Below, one piece after another: positions 55,882 to 64,000 of a DNA stretch of 64,000 bases. The notes beneath the pieces are model-generated. The model saw only the letters and a list, made by a program, of their open reading frames with translations. It was not told the DNA's origin and ran no database searches. This DNA is from an uncultured Clostridia bacterium (GTDB taxonomy: Bacteria > Bacillota > Clostridia > Oscillospirales > Acutalibacteraceae). The first letter of the stretch is position 1. Each line of letters opens with the position of its first letter. Position numbers and translations under genes: made by a program. Location of the stretch: the NCBI GenBank assembly GCA_905235625.1, contig CAJOLX010000003.1, forward strand, positions 25,497 to 89,496. The letters are read 5' to 3'.

Positions 55882-57561
55882 TTACTCAAAAAGATATACT
55901 CTTGCCTCGTAAGGCTTTGTGACAAATTCATTTTTGCCGGGGTTAACGACGTCGTAATTTTGAAGAACGAGCTCGCCTTCGCTGAGGTCATAGCCCTCGG
56001 GAGCCTTGAACTTAACGGGATTTTCACTGAATGAGGTTATGACGAGCAGCCTCTTGCCCTCGTAAGTTCTCTCATAAACAAAGAGGTCTTTGCTGTTTTC
56101 GTAAAGAAGATTATATTCGCCGTAAATGGCTATTTCATGCTCTTTGCGGAATTTTGTGAGCTTGCGGTAATAGTTAAGAAGAGAATTTTCATCCTTATCC
56201 TGCTGCTCAACGTTTATCTCTTTGTAATTTTCGTTGATTTTGAACCAGGGCTTGTCGGCTGTGGTAAAACCGGCGTTCTTTTCGGAGCTCCACTGAACGG
56301 GAGTTCTTGCATTCTCTCTGTTTACCTTGGAGGAAAGGTCAAGGAACCTCTTCTCGGAAAAATGAAGAATGCTGCCGAACATACGGTAGTTGTTGAAGGT
56401 CATAACGTCTTTATAATCGGTGACGTGGTCAACCTTGATGTTGGTCATGCCTATCTCCTGCCCCTGATAGATAAACGGAGTGCCGCACTGCAGGAAATAC
56501 ATGGTGGCGAGAGCTTTGCCGCTCTGCTCTCTGAATTTGAGCGAGCCGTATCTGTCAATAATTCTCGCGTGGTCGTGATTTTCAATGTAAAGGCAGTTCC
56601 AGCCCTTGCCGTACATCGCTTTTTGCCACTTGGTCATGGTGTTTTTGAGCTTTTTAAGGCTGAAAGGTTTTTTGATCCAGTCGGTTATGAGGCAATCCGC
56701 ATTCATATGGTCAAAGGAAATGAGCATATCAAGCTTTTGACCGGGGCCCTCGCTGCAAAGGTCAACGGCGTCTTTAAGGCTCGTCATGGGGCCTTCGCCG
56801 ACGGTCATGCAGTCGTATTCATCGGTAACCGCTCTGAATTCATCAAGATATTCTTCAAGATGAGGGCCGTGCTTATAGTGCTCAATGCCGCAGGCAACGG
56901 GAATGGGGAAACCGTTGGGAAGCCCCTCCGCCTTTGAAATAAAGGTGATAACGTCTTCTCTGAAACCGTCAACGCCCATATCGAGCCAGAAGCGCATAAT
57001 GCTCTTTACTTCTTCGCGGACCTTGGGGTTATCCATATTGAGGTCGGGCTGTTTCTTCGCAAAGACGTGAAGATAATATTCGTCAATGTCTTTGTTATAT
57101 TCCCATGCTCCGCCCTCAAAGACGGACTGCCAGTTATTGGGCGGATTTTTGCCCTTGCCTTTGCGCCAGATGTAATAATCGTGATAAGGATTATCAACGC
57201 TTTTGCTGCTTTCTTTGAACCACTCGTGCTCGTCGGAGGTGTGATTAACGACGAGGTCCATAAAGACCTTCATGCCTCTTTCGTGAGCGCTGTCAAGAAT
57301 TTTCTTAAAATCATCAAGAGTGCCGAATTCCGGATTGATATTTTTATAATCGGAAATATCATATCCGTAGTCGGCGTTGGGCGTAGGATAAATGGGCGAA
57401 AACCAGATGGCATCCACCCCGAGGCTCTGAATATAGTCCAGTTTGCTGTAAACGCCGGGCAAGTCGCCTATGCCGTCGCCGTTGCTGTCGCAAAAGCTTC
57501 TGGTCCATATTTGGTAAACGGACATTTCCTTAAACCATTTTTTGGTGATTTCTGCGGCCAT
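55882..57561 (-). CDS. malL: GH13 alpha-glucosidase (oligo-1,6-glucosidase/sucrase-isomaltase type)
   Basis: Cytoplasmic hydrolase of malto- and isomalto-oligosaccharides, 559 residues. It starts EMSVYQIWTRSFCDSNGDGI, followed by the four GH13 regions: LVVNHTSDEHEWF, MGVDGFREDVITF with the nucleophilic Asp, MTVGEGP with the acid Glu, and ENHDHARI. The opening and DGFREDVI are those of the oligo-1,6-glucosidase group; substrate range (alpha-1,6, alpha-1,4 or trehalose 6-phosphate) cannot be settled by eye, so the symbol is tentative. No signal peptide. Two ATG codons (57567 and 57561) follow GAGAGGAAG; the second has the better spacing. Confidence 0.88.
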   Translation of the reverse strand: MAAEITKKWFKEMSVYQIWTRSFCDSNGDGIGDLPGVYSKLDYIQSLGVDAIWFSPIYPTPNADYGYDISDYKNINPEFGTLDDFKKILDSAHERGMKVFMDLVVNHTSDEHEWFKESSKSVDNPYHDYYIWRKGKGKNPPNNWQSVFEGGAWEYNKDIDEYYLHVFAKKQPDLNMDNPKVREEVKSIMRFWLDMGVDGFREDVITFISKAEGLPNGFPIPVACGIEHYKHGPHLEEYLDEFRAVTDEYDCMTVGEGPMTSLKDAVDLCSEGPGQKLDMLISFDHMNADCLITDWIKKPFSLKKLKNTMTKWQKAMYGKGWNCLYIENHDHARIIDRYGSLKFREQSGKALATMYFLQCGTPFIYQGQEIGMTNIKVDHVTDYKDVMTFNNYRMFGSILHFSEKRFLDLSSKVNRENARTPVQWSSEKNAGFTTADKPWFKINENYKEINVEQQDKDENSLLNYYRKLTKFRKEHEIAIYGEYNLLYENSKDLFVYERTYEGKRLLVITSFSENPVKFKAPEGYDLSEGELVLQNYDVVNPGKNEFVTKPYEARVYLFE

Positions 57562-57596
57562 ACGCATCTTCCTCTCTCAAATTGAAATTATGTTAA

Positions 57597-59390
57597 TTAA
57601 AAATTAAGCGCGGAAATAATGGGCTGCTCAAGGTCATCGGGAACTCCGGCATTGTCATAGGTTTCGCCGTCGTCATCATTTACGGGCGTATCTGCGGGCT
57701 CGGTTTCGCCCGAGTCACCCGATTCGGGATAAACTGTCTCGCCGTCTGCAGAAATGAGGGTAAGCTCGAGACCGTCGACCGCGATGAAATCGTAAGAGCC
57801 GTCGGAAAGAACGGTGTATTCGTCTCCGCCGTAAAGCGCTTTGCCGTTGCTCGCTTCGGGAACCGTGCCTGAAATGCGGGTAAATCCGCCGTAAGTGAGC
57901 TCGAGCGCTTTTTCTACGCTCAGCTTTGCGTTTACCATAGGCACGTCGGCAGGCTCGCTCGAGGCGAGACTTTCAGCCTCTGTATTGGCGGCGGCAACAG
58001 CGTCGGTTGAAGAAGTGATTATGTTTTTAACTTCTTCTCCGGTAAACGACGGGTTGATGCTCCACACAAGAGAAGCAACGGCGGTAACAATGGGAGCCGC
58101 CATGGAAGTGCCGCTCATATATCTGTATTCTTCGGTATAACCGCAGCTGTAAACTCTTCTGCCCGGGGCGGCAATTTCAACGTAAGGGCCGATGTTTGAG
58201 AAGTCAGCCTGCTCGTATTTTCCGCCGCCGAGATTGCCAGCGGCGCCGACTAATATTATATGATTTATTATATCACTCTTGCTTATCTTATGCAAGCCCG
58301 TAAAAACGCTGCCCTCGAAAATCTGAGCGAAAAGACCGTTGTTTTGAGCGTCCACTCTGACGCTGTCCGTGTTGCCGTTTCCGGCGGATTCAACAAGCAG
58401 AAATTCATACCCTTGAGAGAGCAAAGAAGCGATAACGTAAGAGAAAACTATTCTGTCATAAATTTTATTGAAAAACATCAGCTCGCTTTTGCCGCTTTTT
58501 ATTGAGCCGGACCTGCCGACCGATAAGTTGACGGCTTTTGCTCCGGCTTTGACTTCATTAACAAGGCCAAATATTATGGCAAAGTCGGTTATCCAGAGCT
58601 GACCTTTTTCATTTGACCAATCGGTGTAAATAATTGATGCGTCGGGAACGATGCCCGCTACACCTATGGAATTGTTTTGCTCCGCGGCGATAATACCGGG
58701 CACGTGAGTGCCGTGGTCGCTCGGAATGTTTCTTGACTTCTGCCTGTTATCCGTAAATGAGATTTTTCCTTTAATCTCGGGATGGTCAAGATAAACGCCC
58801 GAATCAATAACGCCGACCTTAACGTTGCTCATCCACTTTGAATAATCCCACGCCTGCCTTGCTTTTACGGCTTCAAGCCACCAGTTTGCGCCTGCGGGGC
58901 TGAGGTCATCCCATACGAGGTCGGAGTCGGGGTCAAACGGGTCGTCGGGAGTAAGCTGCTCACTGAGATATGAAGCGGTAAGAGGAACGGCGGCAAGTAT
59001 TTCTTCACGCTTTTCAAGCCTCTCGCATTCGGAAATGATATCCGCCGCGGAGGGCAAAAACGAAGAAACTATATAAATATCAACCGGGGCGCACCAGCCC
59101 ACCGCTTTAAGGCCTTCCGATAAAAGAAGGCTGTGTTTTTTTATAACTCCGAGCTCGGGGTCAAGAATGAGCGCAAGATGATTTCTGAAAAAACCGGTTT
59201 CGGAATTCACCGAAATAATGTCGGAAAAATCCAAATCATCAAGATACTCCTCCGAAACTGCGCCGTCCGTTACGGGCACGCCGAAAAGCATAACGCTGAG
59301 AGTATCCGCAAAGCCCGCCGAGCCGAGCATGGAAAGCGGTGAAAGGCTCATAATGAGCGACAAAAATAAAGAAATCAAGCGGTTAATCAT
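57597..59390 (-). CDS. Secreted subtilisin-like (S8) serine protease
   Basis: A 597-residue exported protease. Signal peptide (about 1-28, ISLFLSLIMSLSPL), a prodomain-like part to about 165, then the catalytic domain: Asp in VKVGVIDSGVYLDHPEI, His in DHGTHVPGIIAAEQ, oxyanion Asn region LLVESAGNGNTDS, and Ser in MSGTSMAAPIVTAVAS. HGTHVPG has Pro where most subtilases have Ala. The C-terminal 120 residues include a beta domain and an acidic tail (SGDSGETEPADTPVNDDD). The start at 59390 is nine bases from AAGGAGG and overlaps the end of the transporter gene by eight bases. ATG 59396 is an alternative. Confidence 0.93.
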   Translation of the reverse strand: MINRLISLFLSLIMSLSPLSMLGSAGFADTLSVMLFGVPVTDGAVSEEYLDDLDFSDIISVNSETGFFRNHLALILDPELGVIKKHSLLLSEGLKAVGWCAPVDIYIVSSFLPSAADIISECERLEKREEILAAVPLTASYLSEQLTPDDPFDPDSDLVWDDLSPAGANWWLEAVKARQAWDYSKWMSNVKVGVIDSGVYLDHPEIKGKISFTDNRQKSRNIPSDHGTHVPGIIAAEQNNSIGVAGIVPDASIIYTDWSNEKGQLWITDFAIIFGLVNEVKAGAKAVNLSVGRSGSIKSGKSELMFFNKIYDRIVFSYVIASLLSQGYEFLLVESAGNGNTDSVRVDAQNNGLFAQIFEGSVFTGLHKISKSDIINHIILVGAAGNLGGGKYEQADFSNIGPYVEIAAPGRRVYSCGYTEEYRYMSGTSMAAPIVTAVASLVWSINPSFTGEEVKNIITSSTDAVAAANTEAESLASSEPADVPMVNAKLSVEKALELTYGGFTRISGTVPEASNGKALYGGDEYTVLSDGSYDFIAVDGLELTLISADGETVYPESGDSGETEPADTPVNDDDGETYDNAGVPDDLEQPIISALNF

Positions 59391-60312
59391 TATCATTAAC
59401 CTCCTTCTTGTTTTTAGGCGAAAAATCAAGCTGAGAAGCGATTACGCCCGCGAACATAATCGCGCAGCCGGTGAGAACTCTCGCCGTCAGGTGGTCTTTT
59501 AGAATAAGCCAGCCGAAAATGGCGGCAAAAACCGATTCAAAACACATAAGCAGAGCGGCGAGCGCGGGCTCCGTTGTTTTCTGACCGAAAACCTGAAAAG
59601 TGAAGCCGAGGCCGCATGAGCCGATACCGGCGTAGAGCAAAGGAACCGCCATATCGAAAACGTCGTTCACGTTGACGTCTTCAAAAATAAACATACAAAC
59701 CATTGAAATAATTCCCGCAAAAAGGAACTGACCGCAGGAAAGAAGAATATTGTTAACTCTCGTGCAGTAATAATCAACAATGAGAATATGAAATGCGAAG
59801 CAAACAGCGCAGCTTAAAGCGCAGATTTCGCCGACGCCTATTCCCGAGAAATCGGAACCGTTCATACAGATAAGATAAAGCCCGATAATGCCGAGAGCAA
59901 CGCCAATCCAGAGATTTAAATGAGCTTTTCTGTGAAGAAAAATGCCGAGAATGGGCACAAGAATCATATAAAGAGAAGTGATAAAGGCAACCTTGCCCGC
60001 TTCGAGGTCATAGGTGAAAGCGTGCTGTTGAAGAGTTGTGCCTAAAAAAAGCGCAGTGCCGCACGCCAAAGAGCCTTTTAAAGCTTCTTTAAAATCGAAT
60101 AAATTTATATCGCCGTCGGCTCTGTTTTTATTGAATTTCTTATACGAGAAAATAACGGCGGGCAAAAGAACCAAACCGCCTATCATGAGCCTTATTCCGT
60201 TAAAAGTAAAAGTGCCTATGCCGGCGCCTGTTTTTTGCGCCACGAACGAAAGGCCCCATATAACAGCGGCAGAAAAGCAAAAAAGAGGCCCTTTTATCTT
60301 GCTGAATTTAAT
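59383..60312 (-). CDS. DMT-superfamily (EamA) transporter with probable ATT start
   Basis: A ten-helix transporter for small molecules, 309 residues with the start proposed here. The last EamA repeat (ALLMCFESVFAAIFGWLILK) is typical. Starting at GTG 60243 would give a protein opening MAQKTGAGIGTF and lacking the first helix. The same frame continues upstream as KGPLFCFSAAVIWGLSFVAQ, which matches the highly conserved first helix (AAxxWGxSFVAQK) of this group. That stretch contains no ATG, GTG or TTG before the stop, but ATT at 60312 lies nine bases after GGGGA. ATA at 60297 is a weaker choice. The first stop upstream is eight codons before it. The subtilase gene overlaps its end by eight bases. 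Confidence 0.82.
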   Translation of the reverse strand: MKFSKIKGPLFCFSAAVIWGLSFVAQKTGAGIGTFTFNGIRLMIGGLVLLPAVIFSYKKFNKNRADGDINLFDFKEALKGSLACGTALFLGTTLQQHAFTYDLEAGKVAFITSLYMILVPILGIFLHRKAHLNLWIGVALGIIGLYLICMNGSDFSGIGVGEICALSCAVCFAFHILIVDYYCTRVNNILLSCGQFLFAGIISMVCMFIFEDVNVNDVFDMAVPLLYAGIGSCGLGFTFQVFGQKTTEPALAALLMCFESVFAAIFGWLILKDHLTARVLTGCAIMFAGVIASQLDFSPKNKKEVNDND

Positions 60313-60327
60313 ACTAACACTTCCCCG

Positions 60328-60343
60328 GACTTTTTAAAAAGTC
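60328..60343. repeat. Perfect 16-base palindrome upstream of the EamA gene
   Basis: GACTTTTTAAAAAGTC, an uninterrupted palindrome, lies between the ispH-rpsA terminator and the EamA start. It may be an operator or simply the arm of a short A/T hairpin. Confidence 0.45.
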
Positions 60344-60344
60344 T

Positions 60345-60384
60345 TTCTTTTGAAAAACTGCCCACAGAAAGACTGTGGGCAGTT
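60345..60384 (-). terminator. Terminator of the ispH-rpsA fusion gene
   Basis: AACTGCCCACAG and CTGTGGGCAGTT form a perfect 12-base stem with a five-base loop (60356-60384), followed on the minus strand by TTTC and further T-rich bases. No good promoter for the EamA gene is seen after it, so read-through may supply that gene. Confidence 0.88.
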
Positions 60385-60402
60385 GCAAAAATTACTGAGA
60401 TA

Positions 60403-62595
60403 TTATTCGGCAGCTTCCTCTGCGGCTTCCGCAGTCTCTTCGGCAGCCTCTTCGGCAGCTTCTTCCGCAGTCTCTTCGACAGCTTCTTCGGCTGCATCCG
60501 CAGCTTCCTCAGCCTCGGGAGCTTCGGGAGCTTCCTCTGCTGCTTCCTCAACTACTTGAGCGGTTTCTTCGGCGGGAGCTTCGGCCTCTGCGGCTTCCTC
60601 TTCGTCACCGTAATCGGCGGAATCACCCTCGTCATACTCCTCTTCGGGAAGAAGAGCGCGGATGGAAAGGCTTACGCGCTTCTTTTCAAAATCAATAGCG
60701 GTTATCTTGCAGGTAACCTTTTCGCCGACGGTAAGAACTTCCTCGGGCTTATTGATTCTGCGGTTTGCAATCTGAGAAATGTGGATAAGGCCGTCGATGC
60801 CGGGAATAACTCTCGCGAACGCGCCGAAGGTGGTGATGTTGACTATTTCAGCCTCAACAACGGAGCCTTCGGGATAATTCTTCTTGAGAATTGACCAGGG
60901 ATTGTCCTCGTCTTTTCTGTAGCCGAGAGAAATCTTTTTGTTTTCGGGGTCAAGGGACTTGATGTAAACTTCAACTTCCTGACCTACTTCAAATATCTCG
61001 GAAGGATGCTTAATTCTCTTCCAGGACATTTCGGAAATGTGAACCATACCGTCTACGCCGCCGATGTCAACGAACGCGCCGAAGCTCGTAAGCGACTTAA
61101 CGGTGCCGGTGTAAACCTTGCCTTCTTCTGCCGAAGCCCAGAAAGCTTCAGCGGCGGCCTTTTTCTTTTCGGTGAGAACGGAACGGATGGAGCCGACGGC
61201 TCTCTTTCTTGCGGGGTCAACGTCGATTATACGGAAGCTGACGTTTTTCTTAACGAGAGATTCAAGATCTTCATCCCTGCGTTCGGTAGCCTGAGAAGCG
61301 GGAATGAATACGGTTGAGCCCTTGGAAGAAACGAGAACACCGCCCTTAATGACGGACACTACCGTGCCTTCAAGGATTTCTCCGCTCTCTTTTGCCTCAA
61401 CGATGTCGCCCCAGGACTTCTGAGCGTCGGCGCGCTTCTTGGAAAGAAGCATGGTGCCTTCTGCGTCGTTGGTCTTCATGATGATGAGGTCGATGGTGTC
61501 GCCCACTTTGAGCTCTTCGGCAGGGTTAGCGTTGGGGTCGGCTGAATATTCCTCGATGGGAACAAAGCCTGCCTGCTTTCTGCCGATGTCAACCTGAATT
61601 TCGGTGGGAGTGATACCCATGACAACACCGGTAACCTTCTGATTGTTATTCATATTGGCAAGCGACTGCTCAAGTAAATTAGCAAAACTATCTTCGGTTG
61701 CTGCTGCTTCAGAAGGCACCTCCTCTACCAGGTTATTTGCGTTTTCAATGATCTCGGACATTGCTAAAAGTACCTCCTTAATTATTGAGCGCGGAGTGGA
61801 AGCTCCGGCCGTTACGCCAACCGAGGCGTATGTGGAAAAATCTATATTTTTGAGCTCATCTGCTCTTTCCACCAAATAAGTGTCGCAATGCGCGCGGCAA
61901 ACGTCATAGAGCTTAGCCGTGTTTGAGCTGTGCCGCCCGCCGATGACGAGCATGGCGTCGCACCTCAGAGCCAGATCTTCCGCTTCCGACTGCCTTTCAC
62001 GCGTTGCACCGCATATTGTATCAAATATTTTTGCGTTTGTACAGTAAAATTTTATTTTTTCTTTGCATTTTTTCCATTCATTTTCGGAAAAAGTGGTCTG
62101 AGACACCGCAATTATTCCATTATCGTATAAATTACGGTTGTCTGAGAGCCATTTTTCGAGGCTGTCGGCGTTTTCAAAAACGTAAACAGGGCCTCTGCAA
62201 TAGCCCATTATTCCCTCAACCTCGGGGTGAAGCGGATCGCCCGCGATGATTACCGGTAAATCATCGGACGAATTCTCGGCGACTATATCGTGAATTTTTT
62301 TAACGAACGGACAGGTCGCATCAAAAACGCCCGACGCGTTCGATTTAAGTTTATCGTAAATATCGGGCGATACTCCGTGAGCTCTTATCAGCACGGTTTC
62401 GTCTTTTTTTGCCTCGTCGGCGCTCTCAAGCACGCCTATGCCTCTTTGCTCAAGGTCGCGCACGACGTCGGCGTTATGAATGAGCGGGCCGAACGTTTTG
62501 CATTTTTCGCCCTTTTCGGCAAATTCATAAGCGGCGTTAACCGCTCTTTCAACTCCGAAACAAAAGCCCGCTTTTTCGGCGAGAATTATTCGCAA
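60403..62595 (-). CDS. ispH: Bifunctional IspH (HMBPP reductase)-ribosomal protein S1-like fusion
   Basis: A 730-residue fusion known in Clostridia. The N-terminal 285 residues are IspH, the last enzyme of the MEP isoprenoid path, with [4Fe-4S] ligands in KAGFCFGVERAV, DATCPFVKKIHD and DTICGATRERQ plus HNADVV, GDPLHPEVEG and GGRHSSNTAKL. Four S1 domains follow (about 315-640), such as VYTGTVKSLTSFGAFVDI and EAEIVNITTFGAFARVIPG. The tail of about 75 residues is almost all Glu and Ala. Translation begins at TTG 62595, preceded by GGAGG, inside the last codons of plsC (overlap ten bases). The S1 part may bind RNA or ribosomes; whether it is the cell's only S1 protein is unknown. Confidence 0.96.
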   Translation of the reverse strand: MRIILAEKAGFCFGVERAVNAAYEFAEKGEKCKTFGPLIHNADVVRDLEQRGIGVLESADEAKKDETVLIRAHGVSPDIYDKLKSNASGVFDATCPFVKKIHDIVAENSSDDLPVIIAGDPLHPEVEGIMGYCRGPVYVFENADSLEKWLSDNRNLYDNGIIAVSQTTFSENEWKKCKEKIKFYCTNAKIFDTICGATRERQSEAEDLALRCDAMLVIGGRHSSNTAKLYDVCRAHCDTYLVERADELKNIDFSTYASVGVTAGASTPRSIIKEVLLAMSEIIENANNLVEEVPSEAAATEDSFANLLEQSLANMNNNQKVTGVVMGITPTEIQVDIGRKQAGFVPIEEYSADPNANPAEELKVGDTIDLIIMKTNDAEGTMLLSKKRADAQKSWGDIVEAKESGEILEGTVVSVIKGGVLVSSKGSTVFIPASQATERRDEDLESLVKKNVSFRIIDVDPARKRAVGSIRSVLTEKKKAAAEAFWASAEEGKVYTGTVKSLTSFGAFVDIGGVDGMVHISEMSWKRIKHPSEIFEVGQEVEVYIKSLDPENKKISLGYRKDEDNPWSILKKNYPEGSVVEAEIVNITTFGAFARVIPGIDGLIHISQIANRRINKPEEVLTVGEKVTCKITAIDFEKKRVSLSIRALLPEEEYDEGDSADYGDEEEAAEAEAPAEETAQVVEEAAEEAPEAPEAEEAADAAEEAVEETAEEAAEEAAEETAEAAEEAAE

Positions 62596-63230
62596 TGACC
62601 TTCCTCCCAAAGCTCGGTGATCTTTTCCATAATCATATCCGTGCAGGCAATCTGCTCTTCTTTTGAAGCTTCTTCGGAAAGACCGAGCTGCTCGTAAGGA
62701 ATAAGCTCACCGAATCTCACGGTATATTTTGACCTTCTTTTAAGGCCGCTGTCGTTATAAACGGAAACGGGCAGAATGCCGCACTTTGCCTGAGAAGCTA
62801 TCATTGCGGCTCCCCTCTTGCCTTTGCCGATTTTGCCGTCTTTGGATCTCGTTCCCTCGGGGAATATGCCGAGAATATAGCCGCTTTTCGCGACTTCAAT
62901 CGCGTGCTTAATGGATTTTGAATCAGCTCCGCCTCTGTCTATGGGGAAGCCGTTTACCTTGGTAAAAGCCCAGGCGACTATGGGATTATTCCAGAGCTCT
63001 TTTTTCGCCATAAAATGAAGCTGTCTTTTCTTTATGCCGAGAGCTATTATCATGGGGTCAAGCATATGTATATGATTTGAAGCGATGATCAAGCCGCCCT
63101 CCTGAGGAATGTTTTCGGCTCCGATATATCTCACTTTAAAACGAAGTTTTATTATCAGGCGGCCCAAAGGAGAAAGAATTTTATACGTTTTTCCTTCTTT
63201 TACGGGCTTTGAAAAATCATATTGGCTCAT
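62586..63230 (-). CDS. plsC: 1-acyl-sn-glycerol-3-phosphate acyltransferase
   Basis: Transfers the second acyl chain to lysophosphatidic acid in phospholipid synthesis; membrane-associated. The 214-residue protein has the acyltransferase boxes: ASNHIHMLDP (HX4D) about residue 52, FPIDRGGADSKS, and GIFPEGTRSKDGKIGKGKRG. The HX4D form fits bacterial PlsC. Its ATG overlaps the end of cmk by four bases (ATGA) and its end contains the TTG start of ispH-rpsA, giving a tightly coupled cmk-plsC-ispH operon common in Clostridia. Confidence 0.95.
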   Translation of the reverse strand: MSQYDFSKPVKEGKTYKILSPLGRLIIKLRFKVRYIGAENIPQEGGLIIASNHIHMLDPMIIALGIKKRQLHFMAKKELWNNPIVAWAFTKVNGFPIDRGGADSKSIKHAIEVAKSGYILGIFPEGTRSKDGKIGKGKRGAAMIASQAKCGILPVSVYNDSGLKRRSKYTVRFGELIPYEQLGLSEEASKEEQIACTDMIMEKITELWEEGHCE

Positions 63231-63895
63231 TTCGTTTTCTCCTCTATCACACTGATAACTTTCTCAACGGTTTGCTCAAAATCAAAATCCGATGAGTCAA
63301 TAAAAACGCTGTCTTCGGCGGGCTTTAAAGGCGCCGTTTCTCTGTGAGAATCGTTATAATCCCTCTTTATGAGGTCTTCGTAAACGTCCTTATATTCAAC
63401 GTCCGAACCTTTTGCGATAAGCTCGTCATACCTGCGCTTTGCTCTTATCTCGGCGGATGCGGTAAGGAATATCTTAACCTCGGCGTCGGGCAAAACGACA
63501 GTGCCTATATCGCGCCCGTCCATAATGCAGGAATTGTTTTTCGCTATATCTCTCTGCAAATCAAAAAGGAACGCTCTGACTCCCGGCACTGCGGAAACGT
63601 TTGACGCCGCCATTGAAACCTCGGGAGTTCTGATATAGTCGGAAACGTCCTCGCCGTTCAGCACAACACGCTGAGCGCCGTCTGAAAACTTAAGCTCAAC
63701 GGTAATCCCCTCAAGGCTTTTCATCACTTCATCGGCGTTATCGGTCGCAAAGCCTTTTCTTATGGCGTTAAGGCCGACCGTTCTGTAAAGAGCGCCGGTA
63801 TCAACGTAAATATAACCGAGCTTCTGAGCCGCAGCCCTCGCTACGGTGCTTTTGCCTGCGCCCGAGGGGCCGTCAATGGCAACGTTTATTATCAT
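63227..63895 (-). CDS. cmk: Cytidylate kinase
   Basis: Phosphorylates CMP and dCMP. At 222 residues it has the normal length. The P-loop is AIDGPSGAGKSTVARA, followed by YIYVDTGALYRTVGL, MDGRDIGTVVLPDAEVKIFL and, near the lid, RDYNDSHRETAPLKPAEDSV. A weak ribosome site (AAGAGATAAC) precedes the ATG, and a stem-loop (63906-63933) sits 10 bases before it. Downstream are plsC and the ispH-rpsA fusion. Confidence 0.97.
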   Translation of the reverse strand: MIINVAIDGPSGAGKSTVARAAAQKLGYIYVDTGALYRTVGLNAIRKGFATDNADEVMKSLEGITVELKFSDGAQRVVLNGEDVSDYIRTPEVSMAASNVSAVPGVRAFLFDLQRDIAKNNSCIMDGRDIGTVVLPDAEVKIFLTASAEIRAKRRYDELIAKGSDVEYKDVYEDLIKRDYNDSHRETAPLKPAEDSVFIDSSDFDFEQTVEKVISVIEEKTK

Positions 63896-63905
63896 GTTAT
63901 CTCTT

Positions 63906-63933
63906 GTATGATATAGTCGAAGCTACATCATAC
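63906..63933 (-). promoter_or_regulatory. Stem-loop just upstream of cmk
   Basis: On the minus strand GTATGATGTAG and CTATATCATAC form an 11-base stem (one G-U) around a CTTCGA loop, ending 10 bases before the cmk start. Such a hairpin next to a weak ribosome site may affect translation or mark a 3' end. The remaining bases to 64000 hold no gene I can support; the edge reads GGGAGCGTAGCGAG. Confidence 0.45.
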
Positions 63934-64000
63934 CCTTTCTAAAGATTTACGCTCAACTCTTGAGGATAGCAACCAAAAAGCTGAGGGAGCGTAGCGAGTG

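Noticed and set aside
56137..56937. Plus-strand open frame of 266 codons opposite the GH13 gene
   Set aside because: Antisense shadow; the minus-strand frame carries all four GH13 motifs.
60350..60559. Plus-strand Ser/Ala-rich frame opposite the end of ispH-rpsA
   Set aside because: It is the reverse of the Glu/Ala codon repeats; composition alone keeps it open.

Overview
The window looks like chromosomal DNA of an anaerobic Gram-positive Clostridia, most likely the Oscillospirales/Ruminococcaceae branch. The grounds are family-level only: WhiA, IreB, two T-box leaders, an IspH-ribosomal S1 fusion, a tRNA-Phe synthetase pair behind a T-box, a PrsA-like foldase, strong use of AGA arginine codons and AT-rich spacers with TTGACA/TATAAT promoters. 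I see no tRNA, rRNA, CRISPR array, insertion sequence or prophage. Most of the window is well-ordered housekeeping DNA with several secreted-protein genes between.

Layout. 1-7.3 kb (+): end of whiA, dnaE, pfkA, pcrA, closed by a terminator shared with the convergent xer-type recombinase gene (7.3-8.3 kb, -). 8.6-13.4 kb (-): PBP1A, ruvX, radA and a GME-fold protein behind one promoter. 13.5-15.3 kb (-): T-box-controlled TrpB2. 15.3-19.2 kb (-): small membrane protein, pth, trmL, lipoprotein, BspA-type leucine-rich-repeat protein. 19.2-22.8 kb (+): heterodimeric ABC exporter, divergent from the preceding operon. 22.8-27.8 kb (+): aconitase, isocitrate dehydrogenase (citrate to 2-oxoglutarate, feeding glutamate) and a papain-like secreted protease. 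27.8-33.8 kb (+): F-type ATP synthase operon a-c-b-alpha-gamma-beta-epsilon. 33.9-39.5 kb (-): ireB plus a small unknown gene, T-box-pheS-pheT (pheT frameshifted), yceD-rpmF, a small P-loop protein. 39.5-44.6 kb (-): pgi, metallophosphoesterase, PPC-domain secreted protein, Tim44-like protein. 44.6-52.2 kb (-): putP, proC-proA-proB, alpha-galactosidase, lipoprotein, membrane protein. 52.2-55.1 kb (-): PrsA-like foldase and RluD-like pseudouridine synthase. 55.2-63.9 kb (-): aquaporin, GH13 glucosidase, subtilase, EamA transporter, ispH-rpsA fusion, plsC, cmk.

The most unusual region is the ATP synthase. There is no separate delta gene. A region resembling the delta C-terminal domain sits at the N-terminus of the alpha subunit, subunit c carries a signal-peptide-like leader with an acidic linker, and epsilon is only long enough for its beta-sandwich domain. 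Other points of interest are a DMT transporter whose conserved first helix is reached only from an ATT start, a long leader hairpin ahead of pgi, hydrophobic aromatic tails ending three otherwise unrelated secreted proteins, an unknown 97-residue partner of IreB, and a frameshift in the normally essential pheT.

Metabolically, the aconitase/isocitrate dehydrogenase pair, proBAC and the PutP-type symporter all bear on glutamate and proline supply. Pgi, PfkA, the alpha-galactosidase and the GH13 enzyme fit a sugar fermenter. The secreted protease, subtilase, repeat protein and PPC protein fit a life among host or plant polymers. All functions are read from motifs by eye; no database search was run.
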